Positions 1 through 5,958 of a DNA stretch of 15,687 nucleotides are shown piece after piece (the stretch's first letter is position 1; each line of letters starts with the position of its first letter). The position numbers were made by a program, and so were the translations under genes. Under the pieces are notes generated by a model. That model was not told the origin of the DNA. It was given only the letters and a program-made list of their open reading frames with translations, and made no database searches. The stretch lies in assembly GCA_946629155.1 (NCBI GenBank), contig CAMOXM010000026.1:1-15687 (forward strand). The letters are read 5' to 3'. The stretch is from UBA9848 sp003454065 (lineage in GTDB: Bacteria; Spirochaetota; Spirochaetia; Sphaerochaetales; Sphaerochaetaceae).

Positions 1-280
1 ATAGGGCGATGTCGTTCCTTATCAAGGCGGCAATGCGATTGTAGTGGCTTCCGGGGATTGTCAGCGAATGCGACCAGAACAGGCCGTGATGCACGAAAAG
101 CATGTCTGCTTTTTGTTTTGCCGCTTCATTTATGCTGTCGAGAGTCGCATCCACGGCGAAGGCGATTTTTCCGATGTCGTCCTTGCCGCAGTCAACCTGC
201 AGTCCGTTTTGGCTTGAATCGCTTATGTTCCCGATATTAAAATAGTCGCAGAGAAAACTTATCAAAGATTTCTTTTTCAT
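1..280 (-). CDS. Nif3/DUF34-family dinuclear metal protein (N-terminal part, cut by window edge)
   Basis: The first 93 codons of a gene that continues past the left edge. The translation starts MKKKSLISFLCDYF and carries the Nif3 hallmarks: S-Q-N-G-L-Q at residues 23-28, a D-A-T at 44-46, and the metal-ligand motif FVHHGLFW with His64 and His65. Family proteins (also annotated as GTP cyclohydrolase 1 type 2-like) bind two metal ions. Their cellular role is poorly settled, so no specific function is given. The ATG at 280 is chosen because AGAGGTGG lies 6 nt upstream (287-294). The gene overlaps the end of the exonuclease I gene by 44 nt, which suggests co-transcription and perhaps translational coupling. 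Family assignment is firm; function is unknown. Confidence 0.9.
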   Translation of the reverse strand, partial: MKKKSLISFLCDYFNIGNISDSSQNGLQVDCGKDDIGKIAFAVDATLDSINEAAKQKADMLFVHHGLFWSHSLTIPGSHYNRIAALIRNDIAL

Positions 281-1730
281 ATTTCGCCACCTCTTTCACT
301 ATTTCGAGTTTTTCCGGAGATAGATTCGAATTCATCAGTCTGTTGTAATCGTCGATGAAAGCGCTTTTTTGCTCCATTAGCCTTGCTTTTACGTATTCGC
401 GCCATCTGGAAATCGCTTTTTCGCTGAAAAGCTCGGGGTAGTTTCTGGCTATCATGTGGCTGAACAGCGTTTGTACGCGAAGCGAATAACCTTTTGATTT
501 AAGCGTTTTCAAAGCATCGAGAAGAGCGTCCTTGTCGCCTTGTTCGGCTACTTTCATCAATTCGGGCGCTTCTTTGTTTATGAATCCATCGAGCATTGTT
601 TCCTCTACAGCGACGCTGGTCTTGATTGCTCGCCCGTCTGTTGCGTCCTGTTCGCCGGCGGACGGATAGTTGCCTTTTCCTGCATAGTTGCCGGAATAGG
701 CATATCCGACTTTGCGAATGGAATCCAATTTGGAGATCCTATCTTGCAGCCGCTCCTTTATTTCATCCGCATCCACTTTCCCAGCGTAGTATTTGTCGGC
801 ATAATCCACATACGGGCACTCGTTGACCTTTATCGTATGGCAGAAGCCGTGCATGAGGGAGATGTATTCGTCCTTGTCCTTCTCCTGCGCTTGCATGAGC
901 TTTTCCATGTTCTCCGTGAATTGTTCTTCGTGCGAGAGCAAATCGAAAGCGTAATACGAATTCATATTGCCGCCGATGATGACCGCTATCGTTGCGTAAG
1001 AGGAATCGGCAAGTGCGCTTTTGGTTATCGCCATTATGGGCATGGACGATTTCGCGGCTGCCTGCACGAATTGCATCGGATTGGCTTTTCTGCAATTTGC
1101 AACGTATTTGGAGTATATTCCGTAGTTTGATTCCTTTATCAGCGCCAGCAGTCCTGCAGTCGCTTCCACATCGCTGAGCGCATCATGCGCTTTGGTGTGA
1201 ATCAAGCCGTTGGCATGAGAAAGATGCTCGAGCTTGAGGCTGTCTCGCATCGTGCCGTCATCGCGCGCGACTTGCAGGTATTTCAGCTTGTCCTTGTCGA
1301 GATAGTGCATGGCTTTGGTGACCGTGAAGCAATCGAGGGATCTGTCTATGAATGGTTCGTAGGGCGGCAGCAGGTTTCTGAAAAGCAGGTGATTCACGAC
1401 TTGATTGTCGAAAGCGGTGTTGTTGTATCCGGCGATTATCGTGCTCTCTTTCTTATTGAGCAGCACGGTGCGGATGCTTCTTGCGAATTCGAGTTCGTTG
1501 AGTCCTTTTTCGGCAGTAAGCTGCGGGGTTATTCCGGTCAGAACGCAGGCGTCGAGCGAAGGCATGTGGTCGTCTGCGAGTTTGCAATAGAAAATCGTGC
1601 CGTCGTCTATCGGCTTCAAGTCGGAATCGTATCTTCTGGCGGCGAATTGCGATATCCACGTGTATTTGGATCTTATGTCGAACGTTTCGAGATCATAGAC
1701 TAGAAAATCCTTGCGGTTAATGCTGTTCAT
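237..1730 (-). CDS. sbcB: Exodeoxyribonuclease I (ssDNA 3'-5' exonuclease)
   Basis: A 497-residue protein that aligns by eye with E. coli ExoI (475 aa) along its DEDDh exonuclease domain. Numbering from the upstream TTG at 1733, the metal-binding residues are D14 and E16 (DLETF), D109 (NNTAFDNQ), and H183 and D188 (AHDALSDV). GITPQ near residue 68 and LEHLSHANG near 168 are also typical ExoI segments. The enzyme degrades single-stranded DNA 3' to 5' in recombination and mismatch repair. The C-terminal half is less conserved and helical, as expected for the ExoI C-terminal region. The ATG at 1730 is preferred over the TTG because AAGGA lies about 6-7 nt before the ATG but only 3 nt before the TTG. 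The gene overlaps the PcnB gene by 14 nt and the Nif3-like gene by 44 nt. Confidence 0.93.
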   Translation of the reverse strand: MNSINRKDFLVYDLETFDIRSKYTWISQFAARRYDSDLKPIDDGTIFYCKLADDHMPSLDACVLTGITPQLTAEKGLNELEFARSIRTVLLNKKESTIIAGYNNTAFDNQVVNHLLFRNLLPPYEPFIDRSLDCFTVTKAMHYLDKDKLKYLQVARDDGTMRDSLKLEHLSHANGLIHTKAHDALSDVEATAGLLALIKESNYGIYSKYVANCRKANPMQFVQAAAKSSMPIMAITKSALADSSYATIAVIIGGNMNSYYAFDLLSHEEQFTENMEKLMQAQEKDKDEYISLMHGFCHTIKVNECPYVDYADKYYAGKVDADEIKERLQDRISKLDSIRKVGYAYSGNYAGKGNYPSAGEQDATDGRAIKTSVAVEETMLDGFINKEAPELMKVAEQGDKDALLDALKTLKSKGYSLRVQTLFSHMIARNYPELFSEKAISRWREYVKARLMEQKSAFIDDYNRLMNSNLSPEKLEIVKEVAKYEKEIFDKFSLRLF

Positions 1731-2886
1731 CAAGTTTCCTTATGTATGCGTCGTTGTCTAAGAACATCGATGTCCTGTTTATAAGAAGGCCTACGATGTT
1801 TTCCAAATCCTTGTTGGGGATGTTGAAATGCCTGAATATGACTTTGAGATTCGTGAAGAGGTCTTTTTTGATCGTGTCATTGGCGGATGCATAACCTCTG
1901 CCGTGCCCATGGGCGGTTGTCACCGCATTGGTCTGAGGGTCTCTTTTTATGTCTCTGTCTTCTCTTCTGATTTCCCTTGTGTCGGTGTTTATCTTGTTAT
2001 ACACATGCGCTATAAGGGAATATGCGCCGAGTTCGATCAATTTGTTTTTTGAAAATTGGAAATTGTTCACGATCGTATCGAAAAACTTCAGATTCGCAAT
2101 AAGAATCGGATTCTCGATTTTGATGTCATAGGATATTTTAGGCAGGATGTAGTTCAGGATTCCGACCTTTTGGAGCTCTTTGAAAATTTCGGATGATTCG
2201 CCGGATTGCAATATTTTCACAAGCTCCTCGTAAAGCCTGCTGGTTGACACGTTTTCTATCAGACTGGCGTCCTCTTGCATTTTTTCATACAAGGGCCTTC
2301 TGATTTTCAAGCCGTCCTTTATGGAATATTTCACGCCTCGGATTATCCGAACCGGATCTTCCTTGAATATCTTATCCAATGGTATGATTTCCACAAGCTG
2401 CCTGTTTTCTATCAGATCCGCATATCCGCCCAAATAGTCGTAGATTTTCTGATTGTCGGGATCGTAATACAGGGCGTTTATGGTGAAATCCCTCCTATAA
2501 GCATCCTCATCCATGTTTCCGTATATGTTCACGTTGCTTTTCGACTCGAGCGCTCTGAATGTCGCCACCTCTATTATCTTGTTCTCTTGAAAATAGAAAT
2601 GAGCCAATTTGAAGCGATGACCGATTATCCGCACGTTCTTGAAATGCGATTTGAGCTGGTTGGGCGTCATCGACGTGACGATGTCGAAGTCTTTCGGCTT
2701 TTTTCCGAGAATCAGGTCCCTGACAGCTCCTCCGACGATGAAGGCTTCGCCGCCGAAGAATTTGATTTTGCTTATTATCTTGAGCGCGTCGCCGTCTATC
2801 AGGCTGTTGTTGATCTTGTGCTCTTTCTTTTCGTAAACGAACGCTACTATATTCGCATTTCCTCTGTTGACTATCTTCTTCAGCAT
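1717..2886 (-). CDS. pcnB: PcnB-type poly(A) polymerase / tRNA nucleotidyltransferase family protein
   Basis: A 389-residue class II nucleotidyltransferase. GGAVRDLILGKKPKDFD (52-68) is the NTase signature with catalytic Asp66 and Asp68. RRDFTINALYYD (131-142) and EDPVRIIRG (176-184) follow as expected. The segment GHRFKLAHFYF and then IIEVATFR resembles bacterial PcnB, which adds 3' A tails to RNA, more than CCA-adding enzymes; that distinction is judged by eye and could be wrong. An unusual charged and Gly/His-rich stretch (about residues 302-340) interrupts the C-terminal helical part. The ATG at 2886 has only a weak ribosome-binding site, but the length ahead of the NTase motif fits the family. 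It is the first gene of the overlapping cluster with sbcB and the Nif3-like gene. Confidence 0.82.
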   Translation of the reverse strand: MLKKIVNRGNANIVAFVYEKKEHKINNSLIDGDALKIISKIKFFGGEAFIVGGAVRDLILGKKPKDFDIVTSMTPNQLKSHFKNVRIIGHRFKLAHFYFQENKIIEVATFRALESKSNVNIYGNMDEDAYRRDFTINALYYDPDNQKIYDYLGGYADLIENRQLVEIIPLDKIFKEDPVRIIRGVKYSIKDGLKIRRPLYEKMQEDASLIENVSTSRLYEELVKILQSGESSEIFKELQKVGILNYILPKISYDIKIENPILIANLKFFDTIVNNFQFSKNKLIELGAYSLIAHVYNKINTDTREIRREDRDIKRDPQTNAVTTAHGHGRGYASANDTIKKDLFTNLKVIFRHFNIPNKDLENIVGLLINRTSMFLDNDAYIRKLDEQH

Positions 2887-2919
2887 TTCGCAGTGACTCT
2901 AACGGCAAACCGAATTCGG

Positions 2920-2937
2920 ACGCTTGCGCGGAAGCGT
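2920..2937 (-). other. Hairpin in the pcnB 5' leader
   Basis: ACGCTT (2920-2925) and AAGCGT (2932-2937) form a 6-bp stem with a GCGCGG loop. It directly abuts a 10-bp perfect palindrome, CCGAATTCGG, at 2910-2919. Both lie between the predicted pcnB promoter and the start codon, so the leader RNA could fold just upstream of a weakly scoring ribosome-binding site. There is no T-run, so it is not a terminator. Its function is unknown. Confidence 0.4.
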
Positions 2938-2985
2938 TGAGGTTTCTTCAAAATTGATTCTCATATGATGCGAAGCCTATTTTGA

Positions 2986-3014
2986 ATCATAGCGTTCTTC
3001 GATAAGGCAAGCAA
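2986..3014 (-). promoter_or_regulatory. Predicted sigma70-type promoter for the pcnB-sbcB-nif3 cluster
   Basis: On the minus strand, TTGCTT (3014-3009), a 17-nt spacer, and TATGAT (2991-2986). Transcription would begin near 2979, about 93 nt before the pcnB ATG. An 8-bp inverted repeat, TTCAAAAT (2947-2954) and ATTTTGAA (2979-2986), touches the -10 box and flanks the start-site region, so it could be an operator. The -35 match is modest. Confidence 0.45.
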
Positions 3015-3044
3015 CATAAAGAAAGGAATTCTGAAAAACCTCCG

Positions 3045-3458
3045 TTATTTCTTTGATATGGGAGCCGACTCTCCATTAGCCGAGAGGGTGTATGAGTTGT
3101 CTTTGCCCTTTGATATGGCGAGTTCCACGCTTTCCTTTGCGGAATCCCCGAAAGCATTCGTTTCCAGCTCGATTGAGAAGGCGAATTCATTTCCGCTTGT
3201 CTTCGTGATTTTGGCTGTGGCTGATGCGTTCATGCCATCGATGGGGCTGAATGAGGTTTTCTTTCCCCAAGCCATCTCGAGCGTTTCACCGAATTCCTCC
3301 ATCGATATGGAATCCTTGCTTATTTCGAATTCCATGTATTCGTTGCTCCACTTTCCGATCGCCCAATCAGGGATTCCTTTCTTGCTGCATCCGACAAACG
3401 GAAGCGCGATCAACATGCAAACGAACGAGAATGCGATTATCTTCATGTTCTTATTCAT
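3045..3458 (-). CDS. Small predicted lipoprotein, function unknown
   Basis: A 137-residue protein I do not recognise. It has a short basic start (MNKNMK), a hydrophobic stretch (residues 7-22), and Cys24 in the context PFVGC. That is a lipobox of the relaxed kind seen in spirochaetes, with Phe at -3, so the mature protein is probably a lipid-anchored envelope protein of about 114 residues. The mature part begins SKKGIPDWAIGKWSN; the G-K-W followed by alternating hydrophobic stretches suggests a small beta-sheet domain, as in lipocalin-like folds, but this is speculative. The ATG at 3458 has AAGGAG 6 nt upstream and a near-consensus promoter behind it. It is a single-gene unit lying between the pcnB cluster and the divergent ade gene. 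No clear terminator follows. Confidence 0.85.
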   Translation of the reverse strand: MNKNMKIIAFSFVCMLIALPFVGCSKKGIPDWAIGKWSNEYMEFEISKDSISMEEFGETLEMAWGKKTSFSPIDGMNASATAKITKTSGNEFAFSIELETNAFGDSAKESVELAISKGKDNSYTLSANGESAPISKK

Positions 3459-3510
3459 GACAGTCTCCTTGAAGGGGCCTCAGGTTCCCTTGTATTCTTG
3501 CATTCTCGGT

Positions 3511-3539
3511 ATTATATGATAAAAGGGCGGTTTTTTCAA
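3511..3539 (-). promoter_or_regulatory. Near-consensus sigma70 promoter of the small lipoprotein gene
   Basis: Reading the minus strand, TTGAAA (3539-3534), exactly 17 nt, then a perfect TATAAT (3516-3511). Transcription would start near 3504 and give a leader of about 46 nt containing AAGGAG before the ATG at 3458. This is the best promoter match in the window and implies fairly strong expression. Confidence 0.8.
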
Positions 3540-3632
3540 AAAATGGTTAGCATGCGGTTGGTGCGTGGCCTTCATGCAGCGATAATCGTTCGTTCCGGCT
3601 CTTTCGATCGAGGCGGCATCCGGCGCACTGCT

Positions 3633-3661
3633 TTGCAAATAGAATCGAGGTTTGGTAAAAT
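3633..3661 (+). promoter_or_regulatory. Predicted extended -10 promoter of ade
   Basis: TTGCAA (3633-3638), a 17-nt spacer, and TAAAAT (3656-3661), preceded by TGG to give an extended -10 motif. The start would be near 3668, leaving a leader of about 90 nt to the ade ATG. The rest of the 299-bp gap (3459-3757) holds only this promoter and the divergent lipoprotein promoter. I see no conserved purine riboswitch core. Confidence 0.6.
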
Positions 3662-3757
3662 CAATATGCGATCTGACGATGCTTCGGGAGACTTGAATAT
3701 GCGGTTTTCGTCGAGGAATCGTTGAGTTCCGGCTGCTGCTGCGGCAAGGAGTTTCAA

Positions 3758-5509
3758 ATGGCCAAATCCAAGGAAACGATCAGGAGCATGATAAAGGCTG
3801 CCATGTTTCAGGAGAGATGCGATGTAATCATAAGAAACGCCAGAATAGTGGATGTTTGCAATCATCAGATCATAACAGGGAAGTCGATCCTGATAAGGAA
3901 GGGGCATATAGCCGGATTCGCCGGAAACGACTACCTGAACGGGGATCTGATAATCGATGCGCAGGGTCAGTTCGCCATGCCTGGGTTCATCAATGCCCAC
4001 GTCCACATAGAATCATCTCATCTTTCCGCCGACCAATTCGCCAAAGCGGTGATTCCGTTCGGAACCACGACCGTCATCGCCGATCCGCATGAGATTTGCA
4101 ATGTCTGCGGTCTGGACGGACTCGATTACCTTTACGAGGCCACGGCCAAAACGCCGTTGTCGGTTTTCTTCATGATACCATCGTGCGTTCCCGCCACGCC
4201 TTTCGAACATGCGGGGGCGACCATAAAAGCAGAGGACATAGAAACCAGAATGGGCTTGGAAAGGGTTTTGGGCTTGGGCGAGCTGATGGATTATCCCGGC
4301 ACCATAAACGCCGACGGGGAAATATTGAGGAAAATCGAAGTCGCTGAAAAGCATGGGAAAGTTATCGACGGCCATTCGCCGCTTCTCAAAGACAACCAGC
4401 TCGATGCGTACATCGCATCAGGCGCTTTTACTGATCATGAATGCGCGACGCCTGAAGAGCTCAGGGAGAGGACAAGCAAGGGGATGTATGTTCTTTTGAG
4501 GCAAGGCTCGGCATGTCACGATACGGCGACGCTCAGCAGGGGCGTGGATGATTTCAATTCCAGATTCTGCTTGTTCTGCACGGACGATCGTCAGCCAAAC
4601 AGCATTTTCGAAGAGGGTGACATAAACAACAACATCAAGATTGCAATCGAGAACGGAATCAATCCGATCACAGCCATACAGATCGCGTCCTTGAACGCAG
4701 CGACTGCTCATAATCTGAGGGATCGCGGGAGCATAACTCCGGGAAAGAGGGCGGACATAGTTCTTTCCAAGAGCATTTCCAATCCCGTTCCGTCATGCGT
4801 GCTGATAAAAGGCGAAGTGGTTGCCAAAGAAGGCGAGTATCTTCCTGATACCTCTCCATACGAATCTGAAAAAGTTACGGGCAAGGTGAATATAGGTGAT
4901 TTCAGCAGGAACGACATTTCATTGAAACTGTCTAGCAATACGGTTCATGTCATCAAAGTGAATCCAGGCAGCGTCGTTACCGACAATGTAGTGGAAACGG
5001 TTGCTACGGACGACGAAGGGAATTTCGTTTATTCGCCGAACAAGGATATTGTGAAGATTGCCGTAATCGAACGGCACAAGGGGACGGGGAACGTAGGCGT
5101 CGGTCTCATAGAAGGCTATGGCCTCAGACATGGCGCGGTTGCCTTGTCGATTGCGCATGATTCGCACAATTTCATAGTGGTGGGGCAGAACGATGATGAC
5201 ATGTTCGCTGCCGTCAAGGAGCTTGAGAGGATTCACGGCGGAATAGCCCTCGTGAAGGACGGCAAGATGATCAAATCACTTCCCCACGAGATAGCCGGAC
5301 TTATGACCGCTAAAAAGAATTTGATAGAATTGTCGGCGGAGCTTGAGGATGTGAATAATACGGCTGTTAGCGAATTGGGCGTTTCAAAAGACATTGATCC
5401 CATAATGACGCTTTGCTTCATGGCATTGCCGGTGATTCCAGCATTGAAAATCACAGATAATGGGCTTTTCGATGTCATAAAGTTCAAGCTGATCTCGATA
5501 GAGGCATGA
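3758..5509 (+). CDS. ade: Adenine deaminase
   Basis: A 583-residue amidohydrolase matching adenine deaminase (E. coli enzyme 588 aa), which converts adenine to hypoxanthine and ammonia in purine salvage. Visible metal and catalytic elements are H81-x-H83 in GFINAHVHIESSHLS, the LGLGELMDYPG segment with Glu175, H206 in DGHSPLL, DHE at 226-228, and D276-D277 in CTDDRQPNS. The segment GKRADIVL, before the second domain, is typical of the amidohydrolase superfamily. The C-terminal adenine deaminase domain (about 390-583) includes GLRHGAVALSIAHDSHN. A TTG at 3722 would add 12 residues, but the ATG at 3758 has a perfect AAGGAG 6 nt upstream and is taken as the start. It is probably a single-gene transcript, because the next gene has its own promoter. 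Confidence 0.95.
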   Translation: MAKSKETIRSMIKAAMFQERCDVIIRNARIVDVCNHQIITGKSILIRKGHIAGFAGNDYLNGDLIIDAQGQFAMPGFINAHVHIESSHLSADQFAKAVIPFGTTTVIADPHEICNVCGLDGLDYLYEATAKTPLSVFFMIPSCVPATPFEHAGATIKAEDIETRMGLERVLGLGELMDYPGTINADGEILRKIEVAEKHGKVIDGHSPLLKDNQLDAYIASGAFTDHECATPEELRERTSKGMYVLLRQGSACHDTATLSRGVDDFNSRFCLFCTDDRQPNSIFEEGDINNNIKIAIENGINPITAIQIASLNAATAHNLRDRGSITPGKRADIVLSKSISNPVPSCVLIKGEVVAKEGEYLPDTSPYESEKVTGKVNIGDFSRNDISLKLSSNTVHVIKVNPGSVVTDNVVETVATDDEGNFVYSPNKDIVKIAVIERHKGTGNVGVGLIEGYGLRHGAVALSIAHDSHNFIVVGQNDDDMFAAVKELERIHGGIALVKDGKMIKSLPHEIAGLMTAKKNLIELSAELEDVNNTAVSELGVSKDIDPIMTLCFMALPVIPALKITDNGLFDVIKFKLISIEA

Positions 5510-5524
5510 TAGATGCGCGATCTT

Positions 5525-5553
5525 TTGACTATCTTGCTGAAATTGGTTAGATT
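5525..5553 (+). promoter_or_regulatory. Predicted promoter of the proline-rich lipoprotein gene
   Basis: TTGACT (5525-5530), a 17-nt spacer, and TAGATT (5548-5553). Only 6 nt separate the -10 box from the ATG at 5560, so transcription should begin at or next to the start codon and produce a leaderless mRNA. No Shine-Dalgarno sequence is visible. The -10 match is 4 of 6. Confidence 0.5.
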
Positions 5554-5559
5554 CAAAAT

Positions 5560-5877
5560 ATGAGAAGAGCTATATTGATAGGCATTTTGATTTCGTCTGT
5601 TTTTTCAGTCGTGTCATGCTCCACATCGTTTTGGCAAACGAGGTATAAGCCTTTAGCGCCGAAGAAGCAAGCGTTTGCAAAGCATCTTCCGCCTCCTCCT
5701 CCGCCTCGTTCTGCGAAGAAAAAGTCGATGGTTGCCAAGTCTCAGAAGAAGACTACTAAAAAACCTGTCAAGAAGGCGGAGCCTGCCAAACCGACTCCTC
5801 CGCCTAAGCCGGAGCCACCCAAGGACGACCTGCCTAAGCCGTATGACAACAAGGATAGGACGCCGATTTACGATTGA
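5560..5877 (+). CDS. Proline/lysine-rich lipoprotein, function unknown
   Basis: A 105-residue protein with a signal peptide (MRRAILIGILISSVFSVVSC) whose Cys20 sits in a VVSC lipobox. The mature chain is mostly Pro and Lys, with a run of six prolines at 44-49, a Lys-rich segment (53-72) and repeated P-K-P-E-P-type units to residue 92. This resembles the extended linker of TonB-type proteins, but there is no C-terminal domain, so it may simply span or bind the peptidoglycan layer. That is inference; I do not recognise a family. The proline run would be expected to need EF-P for translation. It lies 50 nt after ade, has its own putative promoter, and ends at a bidirectional terminator. Confidence 0.8.
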   Translation: MRRAILIGILISSVFSVVSCSTSFWQTRYKPLAPKKQAFAKHLPPPPPPRSAKKKSMVAKSQKKTTKKPVKKAEPAKPTPPPKPEPPKDDLPKPYDNKDRTPIYD

Positions 5878-5895
5878 TATTCTAATGGATTCTAG

Positions 5896-5929
5896 AAAAA
5901 GAGGGGACGGTAAACCCCTCTATTTTTTT
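5896..5929. terminator. Bidirectional intrinsic terminator between the lipoprotein gene and gyrA
   Basis: AGAGGGG (5900-5906) pairs with CCCCTCT (5915-5921) around an 8-nt loop. On the plus strand it is followed by a T-run (5923-5929). On the minus strand the A-run at 5896-5899 gives a T-tract. It therefore serves both convergent units: the proline-rich lipoprotein gene ending at 5877 and gyrA ending at 5959. Confidence 0.88.
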
Positions 5930-5958
5930 ATCTGTTTTCGGAACTATCGATAAATCAA

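Noticed and set aside
540..1130. Plus-strand open frame of 196 codons opposite exonuclease I
   Set aside because: It is antisense to a clearly recognised gene, and its translation is Phe/Val/His-rich without any family motif.
2275..2940. Plus-strand open frame of 221 codons opposite pcnB
   Set aside because: The minus strand carries the nucleotidyltransferase motifs here; the plus frame shows none and lacks a ribosome-binding site.
3668..3757. Possible purine riboswitch in the ade leader
   Set aside because: The conserved purine-aptamer core and loop sequences are not present in this roughly 90-nt leader.
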